A model generated the notes under the pieces. It was not told the origin of the DNA and made no database searches. It saw only the letters and a program-made list of their open reading frames with translations. Made by a program: the position numbers and the translations under genes. Positions 6,986 to 15,280 of a stretch of DNA of 17,083 bases are shown here, one piece after another (the stretch's first letter is position 1; each line of letters opens with the position of its first letter). The stretch comes from Bacillota bacterium (GTDB lineage: Bacteria; Bacillota; Clostridia; Acetivibrionales; DSM-1351), in NCBI GenBank assembly GCA_023441625.1, contig JAEZOA010000142.1:1-17083 (forward strand). The letters are read 5' to 3'.

Positions 6986-7770
6986 TTATTGTTGGAGAAA
7001 AGCTCAATAGCTCAATACCAAAGATGTACGACCTTATGAAAGAGCAAAACTCTGAGGCTATAAAGCAGATTGCAATTGACCAGCAGAACTCCGGAGCCAA
7101 TTTCTTAGATATTAATACTGCGATTTTCGGTGAAAATGAGTATGATATGCTCAAATATGTATTAGACATAGTTCTTGAAAATACTGAGTGTGGGATTATG
7201 TTAGATTCTCCGTCCCCTGCAATTATTGAGGAGGCAATAAAATTAATTTCAAATAGAGAAGTAATTGTCAATTCAATAACGCTGCAGGATAGAATAACTG
7301 AACTTCTGCCAACTATCAAGAGCTATAACTCAGGTGTTGTATGCCTTCCTATTGATAAGGACGGTATTCCCAAAACTGCACAAAGGAGAGTTGAGAATTC
7401 TGTAAAGCTAATTGAAATATTACAGGAGGCTGGAGTTGAGAAGAATAAAATATACATAGATGTATTGGCTGAGGCATTAGCAATTGATAATGAAGCAGCA
7501 GTAACAACAATTAATACAATAGCCAATTTGAGAAAAGCAGATGCTGAGGTTCATATTATATGTGGGGTTTCAAATGTTTCCTTTGGATTACCTAAAAGAT
7601 CGAGTATAAATTCTGCCTTTTTAACAACCGCTATTTTTGCAGGACTTGATAGTGGTATTGTAGATATTACAAACGAACAGATAAAAAACACGATATATAT
7701 CGCAGAATTAATAGCAGGAAAAGATGAATATTGTATGGAATACTTAGGATATATCAGGAGTAAAAAATAA
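6982..7770 (+). CDS. Pterin-binding methyltransferase domain protein (MetH-type)
   Basis: 262 residues; its ATG overlaps the previous stop (ATGA), which indicates translational coupling. The whole protein is one DHPS-like TIM barrel: MIIVGEKLNSS at the N-terminus, GANFLDINTA (residues 38-47), LDSPSPAII (74-82), and the GVSNVSFGLPKR signature at 195-206 that is shared by MetH pterin domains and the AcsE methyltransferase. Dihydropteroate synthases have other signatures, so a folate biosynthesis role is unlikely. It should bind 5-methyl-THF and pass the methyl to a corrinoid protein. No corrinoid-binding domain (DxHxxG) or Ado-Met reactivation domain occurs in this protein, its neighbour or the rest of the window, so those parts must come from elsewhere. 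The 7771-7883 gap is AT-rich with no clear promoter. Confidence 0.9.
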   Translation: MIIVGEKLNSSIPKMYDLMKEQNSEAIKQIAIDQQNSGANFLDINTAIFGENEYDMLKYVLDIVLENTECGIMLDSPSPAIIEEAIKLISNREVIVNSITLQDRITELLPTIKSYNSGVVCLPIDKDGIPKTAQRRVENSVKLIEILQEAGVEKNKIYIDVLAEALAIDNEAAVTTINTIANLRKADAEVHIICGVSNVSFGLPKRSSINSAFLTTAIFAGLDSGIVDITNEQIKNTIYIAELIAGKDEYCMEYLGYIRSKK

Positions 7771-7883
7771 TATGAATATCATTATTAATTTAGATTACAT
7801 AGGGTAATAATAAAATGTGATAATTTTATATATAGTATGATAAAATATTAAGTGATAGACTTTGATTAAAGGTGGAGGCAAAT

Positions 7884-9593
7884 ATGGAAAAGAATAAACC
7901 ATTATACAAAGTAAGAGAAATATCTAACCTCAAGGACATGATAGAACAAAGTGCTAAATTGTACGCTGAAAAGCCAGCCTTTTTGGTTAAAGAAAAAGCT
8001 AATACTGATTATGTTCCTGTATCATATAGCAAATACAAAGCTGATATTGATGCTTTAGGTACTGCTCTAATTAGCTTAGGGCTAAAGGATAAAAAGATTG
8101 CTTTGATTGGTGAGAATAGATATGAATGGTCAACAACATACCTAGGGGTGTGTAATGGAACTGGAATAATTGTTCCTCTTGATAGGGAGCTTCCACAAAA
8201 TGAGATAGAAATTTGTATGCAGAGAAGTTATACAGATGCCATTATTTTTTCGGGAACTGTTTCAAATAATATTGAAAATATTATGAAGCATGAAGGCACT
8301 TGTAAGTACTTTATAAATATGGATTTAGAGGAAGATGCTAATGGACAGCTTTCATATAGCAAATTACTAAAAAAGGGCCATGAATTAATTGCACAAGGCA
8401 ACAGAGAGTTCTTAAATGCAGATATTGATAATGATGCTATGAATATACTTCTATTTACTTCTGGAACTACTGAAAAATCAAAGGCAGTTATGCTTTCACA
8501 TAAGAATATAGCAGCTAATCTTATGGCTATGTGTTCTATGTTATACATCGATGATAAGGATGTTTTTTTATCAGTACTTCCTCCACATCATACATACGAA
8601 TGTACTTGTGGCTTCCTTTGCCAAATGTACAGGGGTTGTACGATAGCATACTGCGAAGGGCTTAGACATATTGTTAAGAATCTTAGAGAATCTAAATGCA
8701 CAATTATGAATGGTGTTCCTTTGATTTTTGAGTCTATATACAAGCAGCTTATGAATACAGTAAAAAAGAAACCAGGAGCAGAGAAAAAACTTAAGCTTGG
8801 AATTAAACTTAGCAATTTCTTAGGCGTGTTCAAAATAGATATAAAGAGAAAGCTTTTTGCAGAGATTTATGATGCCCTGGGTGGACATTTAAGATTATTT
8901 ATTAGTGGTGCAGCTGCAATTGATCCTGAGGTTTGTAAAGGGTTTAAAGATATAGGAATAAAGCTTGTGCAGGGATATGGCTTGACTGAATGTGCGCCAA
9001 TAGTTGCCTTGAACAGAGATTGTTGGTTCAAGTTTGATGCAGCAGGACTACCTTTACCTGGCTTGAAGGTAGTTATAGACAATCCGAACTTAGAAGGTAT
9101 TGGAGAAATTAAAGTATCAGGTCCAAGTGTTATGATGGGATATTATGAGAATCAAGAGGCAACAGATGCAGTTATCAGAGATGGCTGGTTCTACACTGGA
9201 GATATGGCCTTCGTTGATTCAGACGGGTTTATCCATATTACTGGAAGAATGAAAAATATGATATTAACCAAGAATGGTAAGAATGTGTATCCTGAAGAAA
9301 TTGAGACCCTTTTAGGCAGAAGTGATTATATTAAGGAAGCACTCGTTTATGGCAAGGATGGAAAAGATGATGTGATTGTTTGCGCCAAGATAGTTCCAGA
9401 TAAGGAAAAGATAGAAGAGGATATAAAGGCTGAAATCCTTCCTCAGCAGGAGATAGAGGCTGTAATAAACGCCGAGGTTAAGAGAATAAACAAGGAATTA
9501 GTTAATTATAAAAATATCAAGGAATTTACGCTAAGAGATGCTGAATTTGAAAAGACAACTACAAAGAAAATAAAGAGGTATCAAGAATTATAA
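7884..9593 (+). CDS. Long-chain acyl-CoA synthetase (AMP-forming)
   Basis: 569 residues. ATG 7884 is chosen over GTG 7872 because GGTGGAGG (7871-7878) is then five bases upstream. It belongs to the ANL adenylating superfamily and is of the FadD/long-chain type. Motifs in order: TSGTTEKSKAVMLSH (192-206), the GAAAIDP and YGLTECAP region (341-371, YGLTE at 364-368), GWFYTGD (433-439), the hinge GRMKNMILTKNGKNVYPEEIE, and the C-terminal TTTKKIKR carrying the likely catalytic Lys. Glu replaces the usual Gly in the TSGTTGxxK P-loop. It would activate a fatty acid with ATP and transfer it to CoA. The substrate is not readable; an acyl-acyl carrier protein ligase role is also possible. The next gene overlaps by one base. 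Confidence 0.9.
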   Translation: MEKNKPLYKVREISNLKDMIEQSAKLYAEKPAFLVKEKANTDYVPVSYSKYKADIDALGTALISLGLKDKKIALIGENRYEWSTTYLGVCNGTGIIVPLDRELPQNEIEICMQRSYTDAIIFSGTVSNNIENIMKHEGTCKYFINMDLEEDANGQLSYSKLLKKGHELIAQGNREFLNADIDNDAMNILLFTSGTTEKSKAVMLSHKNIAANLMAMCSMLYIDDKDVFLSVLPPHHTYECTCGFLCQMYRGCTIAYCEGLRHIVKNLRESKCTIMNGVPLIFESIYKQLMNTVKKKPGAEKKLKLGIKLSNFLGVFKIDIKRKLFAEIYDALGGHLRLFISGAAAIDPEVCKGFKDIGIKLVQGYGLTECAPIVALNRDCWFKFDAAGLPLPGLKVVIDNPNLEGIGEIKVSGPSVMMGYYENQEATDAVIRDGWFYTGDMAFVDSDGFIHITGRMKNMILTKNGKNVYPEEIETLLGRSDYIKEALVYGKDGKDDVIVCAKIVPDKEKIEEDIKAEILPQQEIEAVINAEVKRINKELVNYKNIKEFTLRDAEFEKTTTKKIKRYQEL

Positions 9594-10387
9594 TGAATAC
9601 AATACGAGACGTAGCAGATGTAGCAATAGAAGCAGCAGTAGACTTAGTAAAGGAAGTTAGCGAATTGCTTCTTCACAATATGGATGATAAAGAGGTAGTG
9701 ACTAAGAATGGTACTGCAAATTTTGTAACAGAAATAGATTTAAGGGTTCAAGAAATTATTGTTAGTAAGTTAAAGCAAATACTTCCAGATAGTAATATTA
9801 TTGCAGAGGAAACAGAAAAAAATATTTTTTCATTAAGTAAATATACATGGATTCTTGACCCTGTTGATGGAACTACAAATTTAATGTATGGTTTTAAATA
9901 TTCAGCTATTTCTTTAGGACTTATTGTAGAGGGAAAGCCATATGCTGGAATAGTATATAATCCGTATCTTAGAGAGCTTTTTACTGCCTGCAAGGGAAAA
10001 GGTGCATTTGTCAATGGACAACCAATATTCGTTACCGATAACAAAGCCCTTGCGGACAGCCTTATTGCTTTTGGAACCTCACCATATGATAGAGGCAAGG
10101 CAGATGAAACTTTTAGAATAACTAAAAATGTATTCTTAAAGTGCCGGGATGTTAGGCGTACAGGCTCTGCTGCACTAGATTTATGCAATGTAGCTGCTGG
10201 AAGGGTGGATGGATTCTTTGAAATGGAGTTGCAGCCGTGGGATTATGCTGCAGCCTCAATAATAATTGAGGAGGCTGGTGGCAAAATAACTGATTGGCAT
10301 GGGAACAACCTCAGCTATATCAGCAAGTCTGCAACAATTGCTTCTAATGGATACATTCATAATGAGTTTTTAGAAGCAGTAAAATAA
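9593..10387 (+). CDS. Inositol monophosphatase family protein
   Basis: 264 residues, the typical length for this family. The ATG overlaps the previous stop (TAATG), with AGAGG about 14 nt upstream, so translation is probably coupled. Metal-binding motifs: Glu72-Glu73 (AEET), DPVDGTTN at 89-96, and WDYAAAS at 216-222 followed by EEAGG. These are the Li-sensitive, Mg-dependent phosphatase residues of the IMPase/SuhB/CysQ superfamily, and the set appears complete. The substrate could be inositol-1-phosphate, fructose-1,6-bisphosphate or 3'-phosphoadenosine-5'-phosphate; sequence alone does not decide. It is the last gene of the run and is followed by a strong terminator. Confidence 0.9.
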   Translation: MNTIRDVADVAIEAAVDLVKEVSELLLHNMDDKEVVTKNGTANFVTEIDLRVQEIIVSKLKQILPDSNIIAEETEKNIFSLSKYTWILDPVDGTTNLMYGFKYSAISLGLIVEGKPYAGIVYNPYLRELFTACKGKGAFVNGQPIFVTDNKALADSLIAFGTSPYDRGKADETFRITKNVFLKCRDVRRTGSAALDLCNVAAGRVDGFFEMELQPWDYAAASIIIEEAGGKITDWHGNNLSYISKSATIASNGYIHNEFLEAVK

Positions 10388-10436
10388 TAATAGATACATA
10401 AAATACATATAGCATTCTTACATAACTACATTAGAC

Positions 10437-10476
10437 ACCCAACACTATACCCATTACTAAGTGTTGGGTTTTTCTT
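10437..10476 (+). terminator. Intrinsic terminator after the phosphatase gene
   Basis: A perfect 10-bp stem ACCCAACACT (10437-10446) with AGTGTTGGGT (10460-10469), a 13-nt loop and a TTTTTCTT tail. It closes the transcription unit that starts at 5128. Confidence 0.9.
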
Positions 10477-10607
10477 ATAGTTATGGGTTATAGATAAATT
10501 AATGAGGGAGCTGGGCAATATATTAGTGCTGGAAAATTGATATAGCATTTTTATTATTAGATTGGTATCATAAAGAAGACTTAGTTCAGACTAAGAAGAA
10601 GTATATA

Positions 10608-10620
10608 GTGTATAATACAC
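10608..10620 (+). promoter_or_regulatory. Palindrome over a -10 box, upstream of the MutS-like gene
   Basis: GTGTATAATACAC is a perfect 13-bp palindrome around a central A and contains TATAAT (10611-10616), 43 nt upstream of the ATG at 10659. A matching -35 is weak (AGACTA at 17 nt). The palindrome could be a regulator site overlapping the promoter or simply an AT-rich coincidence. The short inverted repeat TTAGT/ACTAA lies just upstream (10581-10594). Confidence 0.4.
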
Positions 10621-10658
10621 ATAGATTTTATATATAAGTCGTTATTGGAGGAAACAGA

Positions 10659-12533
10659 ATGATTGCACCTGAAAAAAAGTATCATAAGAGAGTGGAGGCA
10701 TATTCAAGAAAATTGGATATATACACTAGAAAAAGCAGTACTATAGGTAATTATAAGCTGTTGGTGTTCTTTGTTGGAATAGCAATTACTATAGCACTAT
10801 ATATATTTAATCAATATATTTTTATGTTAGCTCAAATAGTAGTATTTGTAGCCGCTTTTGCCTACCTTTCAATTGTTCATAATAGACTGCTAAAAAAGAA
10901 AAACTATTCCTTTGCAATGCTTCAAATAAATAAAATGTGCTTAAAAAGGGTAAGTGGTCAATGGACAGAATTTGAAGATATAGGCGAGGAATTTGAGAAT
11001 AGGGAGCATAGTTACACATATGATTTAGATGTTTTTGGGAGAGGTTCATTGTTTCAAATGCTTAATATGACCTCAACATATTCAGGAAGACAGAAGCTGG
11101 CATATATGTTTCTTAATCCTCTTGAAACAAAAGAAGATATATTACAAAGGCAAGAGGCTGTTGCTGAACTGTCTAAAAAACTGTTATTTAGGCACAAACT
11201 ATTTTCTAATGCACTATTATCAAACAAAAAAGTAGTTTTAATTGAGGAGGATGAAAAGAAAAAGGGCAAAAAGCAACGTAAAACCCTCCTTGATACGATA
11301 GACAAGTTAGAAGCCGTATTTGAATGGGCTAAAGAAGAGCAACCACTATATAGTTCCTTCAGATTTAAATTCTTAATAACTGCACTACCTATTCTAACAC
11401 TTTTATTTCTGGTACTTTCATTATTGGGGATAGTACCCTTTTACTTGCCTATTGTTGGCTATGTAATACAATTTTTGATGCTAGGATACAAGGCTAATTT
11501 TAGAAATAAAAGCTTTGAAATAGTAGAAAAGTATGAAAAAACCTTAAAAGTATATAGTAGCGTTTTAAAGCAATTTGAGTATGCAAAATTCGATAGTAAA
11601 TATGTTAACAACTTAAAAGATGGCCTTAAGGGAAAATCAGAGGAACCTGCATGGAAACAAATAAATCAGCTTTCAAAGCTATGGGAATTAATTGCAAATA
11701 GGTATAACTTCCTGCATATAGTAGTAAATACTGCTACCTTATGGGACTTCCACTGCCTTGTTAGCTTGGAAAAATGGAAAATGAAAAGTGGCAGATTCGT
11801 TGAAAAATGGTTTGACATTATAGGTGAGATGGAGGCGCTATGTAGTATCTCTCTTCTTCACCATGATAATCCGGAGTTTGTTATGCCACAAATAGTTGAG
11901 GAAAAGAGCGCTGGCATAAATGCTGAGCAGCTTGGTCACCCTCTTCTTACAAAGGGCAGAAAAAGCAATGATATAAGTATTAACAGTAAACAACCAATAC
12001 TACTTATAACTGGCTCAAATATGTCAGGGAAAAGTACATTTTTGAGAACGGTTGGTCTGAGCTTAATTCTGTCATATATAGGGGCACCTGTTTGTGCAAA
12101 AGCATTCAAATGCCCGATTCTTAAGATATATGCATGTATGAGAACTAGTGATAATCTGGGACAGAATGTATCATCCTTTTATGCTGAGCTGTTAAGGGTT
12201 AAGATGGTCGTAGAAGCTGTTGACAGAAATGAAAGGGTATTTTTCCTGCTAGATGAAATATTTAAAGGAACAAATTCGGCAGATAGACATACCGGTGCAA
12301 AAATGCTAATTAATCAATTAGATAAAAAAGCTGCCTGGGGAATGGTTTCAACCCATGACCTTGAACTTGCTGATATGGAAAAAGAAAGTGGTGGACGAAT
12401 AAGGAACTATCACTTTAGAGAGTATTATAAGGATAATCAGATATACTTTGATTACCAGCTAAGAAAGGGTGTATCAGATACTCGTAATGCTATTTTCTTA
12501 ATGAGAATGGCGGGGGTTAGCATAGAGGAATAG
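10659..12533 (+). CDS. Membrane-anchored MutS-like ATPase
   Basis: 624 residues; GGAGG lies eight bases before the ATG. Residues 33-73 hold two predicted membrane helices and 236-276 another hydrophobic pair. The C-terminal third is a MutS domain V ATPase: Walker A TGSNMSGKST (451-460), Walker B FFLLDEIFKGTN (528-539), and a STHDLELADM switch near 565. A short MutS core/clamp-like helical region lies between. The mismatch-recognition domain I (Phe-x-Glu) is missing and so is the Smr nuclease domain of MutS2. This matches the widespread but poorly studied MutS-family membrane proteins of Firmicutes and Bacteroidetes. Mismatch repair is unlikely; a role at the membrane is inference. It has its own possible promoter and no obvious operon partner. 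Confidence 0.85.
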   Translation: MIAPEKKYHKRVEAYSRKLDIYTRKSSTIGNYKLLVFFVGIAITIALYIFNQYIFMLAQIVVFVAAFAYLSIVHNRLLKKKNYSFAMLQINKMCLKRVSGQWTEFEDIGEEFENREHSYTYDLDVFGRGSLFQMLNMTSTYSGRQKLAYMFLNPLETKEDILQRQEAVAELSKKLLFRHKLFSNALLSNKKVVLIEEDEKKKGKKQRKTLLDTIDKLEAVFEWAKEEQPLYSSFRFKFLITALPILTLLFLVLSLLGIVPFYLPIVGYVIQFLMLGYKANFRNKSFEIVEKYEKTLKVYSSVLKQFEYAKFDSKYVNNLKDGLKGKSEEPAWKQINQLSKLWELIANRYNFLHIVVNTATLWDFHCLVSLEKWKMKSGRFVEKWFDIIGEMEALCSISLLHHDNPEFVMPQIVEEKSAGINAEQLGHPLLTKGRKSNDISINSKQPILLITGSNMSGKSTFLRTVGLSLILSYIGAPVCAKAFKCPILKIYACMRTSDNLGQNVSSFYAELLRVKMVVEAVDRNERVFFLLDEIFKGTNSADRHTGAKMLINQLDKKAAWGMVSTHDLELADMEKESGGRIRNYHFREYYKDNQIYFDYQLRKGVSDTRNAIFLMRMAGVSIEE

Positions 12534-12586
12534 AACGATCTACAATCAGGTAGAAATCCAGTAAAAATCCATACATTTACAAAATA

Positions 12587-12615
12587 TGTACACACCACCT
12601 GTTTTATTGTATAAT
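12587..12615 (+). promoter_or_regulatory. Probable sigma-A promoter of the repeat protein gene
   Basis: TGTACA (12587-12592, four of six consensus), a 17-nt spacer and a perfect TATAAT (12610-12615), 36 nt upstream of the ATG at 12651. The gene thus has its own promoter rather than being read from the MutS-like gene. Confidence 0.6.
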
Positions 12616-12650
12616 GGTAAGAATTAAACAAGTTGGGAGTGTATATAATT

Positions 12651-14549
12651 ATGAAAAGAATAACAGCGTTAATTACTATCGTCTTTATTTTACTTAGTAG
12701 TATAGTCCTACCCCAGAACGTTAATGCAGCAACAAGCTCCGATAGTAATGCTAATGCTACATTGGTGTCAAGCGATTGGAAAGCAAGTAATGGTAAAATT
12801 AATGTGACAGGTACAGTAGTTTACAGCAGTAAAGTATACCAGCGTGCTGGTATAGTAGCTATTGGTTATGATAAAAATGGCAAGGCTGTTGAGACTAAAT
12901 GTGTTGATGAATTACAATCGTCTGGAAAAAGCAAGGCATATAAACTTGTTCTTGATGCGGGCTCGCTGATTACAAGAGTTGAAGTGAAACCAACAGGAAA
13001 TGCAACAGATATTGTTTTGCTATCGTCAGCTGATAGATTGGAAAATGGGAAAGTTATAGCTACTGGTACAGTTGAAAATGGTACAAATATATATCAGCGT
13101 TTTGGAATGGTTGCTACTGGGTATGACGAGAATAACAAAGCTATTGAGACCAAATGTATTGATGATTTATATCCAAGTGGTGGTTCAAATTCATACAAAG
13201 TTGTATTGGATGCTGGGACACAGATTAAAAGAGTTGAGATAAAAGCAGCTGGAAGTGCTAAGGACATTGTATTGCTATCTTCAGCTGATAGACTGGAAAA
13301 TGGCAAGATAATAGCTACAGCTTCAGTGGAAAATGGAACAGAAAAAACTCAACAATGTGTAGTGGTTGCTACAGGCTATGATGAAAATGATAAAGTTATT
13401 GAAACTAAATCGAGTAGCAACAATTTGTATGATGGTTTTTGTAAGTCATACAATATTGTTTTAGCTAATGGTTCACTGATTAAAAGAGTTGAAGTTATAT
13501 TAATGGTGGATGATAGAGTCATTGAAATGTCATCTCAAAAGGATAAACAGGAAGATAAAAAAGATAATAAAAAGGTAGTAGTTACAGGAACAGCCACAAA
13601 CAGTTCGGGACAAGGTCAATATATTGGTATAGTAGCTACAGGCTATGATGAAAATGATAAACCTGTTGAGACAAAATGTGTAGGTAGCTTTGAATTGAAG
13701 GGAAAATCAAAATCGTATACCCTTGAACTTGATGCAGGTTCAATAATAAAAAGAGTTGAAGTAAAAGAAGCAGGAAATGCTACAGGTATTGAACTCCTTT
13801 CGGCAGCAGATAGACTGGAAAATGGTAAGGTTATAGTAACTGGTTCAGTGGAAAATGGTCCAAATGAGGGCAACAATATAGGTATAGTAGCTACAGGCTT
13901 TGATAAAAATAACAAACCAATAGAGACTAAATGTATTAGTAGCTTTGAACTCAAAGGAAGTTGTAAGTCATACCAAGTTGTGCTGGAAGCAGGTTCGCTG
14001 ATCTCAAGAGTTGAAGTAAAAGCAACTGGAGATGCTGAATTTATACAATTGCTCTCGTCAGCAGACAGACTGGAAAAGGGTAAAGTTATAGTAACTGGTT
14101 CAGTGGAAAATGGTCCAAATGAGGGCAACAATATAGGTATAGTAGCTACAGGCTTTGATAAAAATAACAAACCTATAGAGACTAAATGTATTAGTAGCTT
14201 TGAACTCAAAGGAAGTTGTAAGTCATACCAAGTTGTGCTGGATGCAGGTTCACTAATCTCAAGAGTTGAAGTAAAAGCAACTGGCGAAGCAAATGGTATT
14301 GTACTGCTATCAGAAGCTAATAGAACAGAAAATGACAAAGTAATAGCTACCGCTTCAGTAGAAAATGGAACAAAATCAGGAGAAAATGTTACTGTTATAT
14401 TCACTGCGTATGATGGCAATAAAAAGGTTGTTGAAGAAAAGAGTCAAAGGATATACATAAGAAGTAAATGTTGCCAAAGCTTTAGTGTTACATTTAATTC
14501 AGGTTCAAAAATAAAAGCCGTGAGTGTTAAAATAGCTCCAACAAAATAA
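12651..14549 (+). CDS. Secreted protein with seven tandem ~85-residue modules
   Basis: 632 residues from ATG 12651, with GGGAG (12635-12639) 11 nt upstream; the in-frame TTG at 12633 overlaps that site and is rejected. The first ~27 residues are a Sec signal peptide ending NVNA|AT. The rest is seven repeats of about 85 residues, typified by VATGYDxNxKxxETKC, then SYxVVLDAGSxIxRVEVKATG and LLSSADRLENGK. Repeats 5 and 6 are nearly identical; repeat 3 is divergent and followed by a Lys/Asp-rich linker (DKQEDKKDNKK). Repeat 7 is the most distant. The beta-rich pattern with a GYD-turn recalls FxLYD-like Ig-fold modules, but I cannot name the family. No LPxTG, SLH or dockerin anchor is seen, so it is probably released. 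A cell-surface or matrix role is inference. Confidence 0.8.
   Translation: MKRITALITIVFILLSSIVLPQNVNAATSSDSNANATLVSSDWKASNGKINVTGTVVYSSKVYQRAGIVAIGYDKNGKAVETKCVDELQSSGKSKAYKLVLDAGSLITRVEVKPTGNATDIVLLSSADRLENGKVIATGTVENGTNIYQRFGMVATGYDENNKAIETKCIDDLYPSGGSNSYKVVLDAGTQIKRVEIKAAGSAKDIVLLSSADRLENGKIIATASVENGTEKTQQCVVVATGYDENDKVIETKSSSNNLYDGFCKSYNIVLANGSLIKRVEVILMVDDRVIEMSSQKDKQEDKKDNKKVVVTGTATNSSGQGQYIGIVATGYDENDKPVETKCVGSFELKGKSKSYTLELDAGSIIKRVEVKEAGNATGIELLSAADRLENGKVIVTGSVENGPNEGNNIGIVATGFDKNNKPIETKCISSFELKGSCKSYQVVLEAGSLISRVEVKATGDAEFIQLLSSADRLEKGKVIVTGSVENGPNEGNNIGIVATGFDKNNKPIETKCISSFELKGSCKSYQVVLDAGSLISRVEVKATGEANGIVLLSEANRTENDKVIATASVENGTKSGENVTVIFTAYDGNKKVVEEKSQRIYIRSKCCQSFSVTFNSGSKIKAVSVKIAPTK
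13804..14029. repeat. Near-identical tandem repeat, unit 5
   Basis: It matches 14059-14284 at about 96% over 226 bases with no gaps; the offset is exactly 255 bp (85 codons). The high nucleotide identity, also at third positions, marks a recent duplication or gene conversion within the array. Confidence 0.9.
14059..14284. repeat. Near-identical tandem repeat, unit 6
   Basis: Partner of 13804-14029, 255 bp downstream and in the same frame. The other units of the protein are much more divergent at DNA level. Confidence 0.9.
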
Positions 14550-14563
14550 GAAAAAATATTATT

Positions 14564-14597
14564 AAAGCGTCTATTGCTATTGGGATAGGCGCTTTTA
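14564..14597 (+). terminator. Intrinsic terminator after the repeat protein gene
   Basis: An 11-bp stem AAAGCGTCTAT (14564-14574) with ATAGGCGCTTT (14585-14595), one G-U pair, a 10-nt loop and a short TTTT tail, 15 nt after the stop codon. Confidence 0.7.
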
Positions 14598-14695
14598 TGA
14601 TTAAAAAGTAAATCAGAAACCTAAAGGGATAGAATAAGTTAAAACAACATAAAATAAAGTAGGTGATAAATATATAAGTAAAGAGGGGATTGAAT

Positions 14696-15190
14696 TTGAA
14701 TCCATTTAAAGTAAAAAATAAATTTAGCTTAATAAGGTTAATAATCAGTATTATAATTACAGAAGGAACTGGTTTACTAAGTTGGATTCTCACCAGAGGT
14801 GGAATGGATAAATATAAAAGCCTTGAGCAGCCTGGATTTGCTCCGCCAGCCTGGGTGTTTAGTGTAGTATGGCCTATTTTGTTTCTGTTAATGGGCTTTG
14901 CATTATACCGAGTGTGGATGTATGGAAAACAAGGAGTAAAAATAAAGAGTGCAGTTTTTTATTTTGGGGTGCAATTAGTATTTAACTTTTTGTGGAGCAT
15001 ATTTTATTTTGCTCTTGGTTTAAGAGGACTTGCATTAATTGATTTATTAATACTTATTGTGTTTGTAGTCATAACAACTGTACAGTTTTTCAAAATTGAC
15101 AAGCTTGCTGGATGGCTTTTGATACCATATATAATTTGGATTTCCTTTGCTGCATTTCTAAATTACTCAGTATGGCAGCTAAACAGATAG
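14696..15190 (+). CDS. TspO/MBR family membrane protein
   Basis: 164 residues. No ATG is available; TTG 14696 sits seven bases after GAGGGG and is preferred to TTG 14690, which touches that site. Five membrane segments are visible. Family motifs are clear: QPGFAPPAWVFSVVWPIL near residue 44, FNFLWSIFYF near 98, and LIPYIIWISFAAFLNYSVW close to the end. TspO proteins bind porphyrins and lipids in the membrane and act in tetrapyrrole handling or stress responses; which role applies here is not readable. The length equals the usual 155-165. It stands alone between the repeat protein and the convergent ABC-F gene. Confidence 0.9.
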   Translation: MNPFKVKNKFSLIRLIISIIITEGTGLLSWILTRGGMDKYKSLEQPGFAPPAWVFSVVWPILFLLMGFALYRVWMYGKQGVKIKSAVFYFGVQLVFNFLWSIFYFALGLRGLALIDLLILIVFVVITTVQFFKIDKLAGWLLIPYIIWISFAAFLNYSVWQLNR

Positions 15191-15227
15191 AGTCCATCGG
15201 AGAAAACTATATAGTTTACCAATAATC

Positions 15228-15257
15228 AAGGCGATTGGTTTGCTGCCAACCGCCTTT
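15228..15257. terminator. Bidirectional hairpin between convergent genes
   Basis: An 11-bp stem with one mismatch (AAGGCGATTGG at 15228-15238, CCAACCGCCTT at 15246-15256) and a 7-nt loop. It lies between the TspO gene and the end of the ABC-F gene. The T tract is short on both strands, so strength is uncertain. Confidence 0.6.
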
Positions 15258-15280
15258 AATATATGTTATATGAAGTCTTT

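Noticed and set aside
7772..7807. Eleven-codon ORF (MNIIINLDYIG) after the pterin-binding protein, with GGAG upstream
   Set aside because: The GGAG lies inside the preceding gene and the frame is very short and AT-rich; chance is likely.
13643..14419. A 258-codon minus-strand open frame opposite the repeat protein
   Set aside because: It mirrors the tandem repeats of the plus-strand gene, has no ribosome binding site, and exists because the repeated sense frame lacks stops on the opposite strand.
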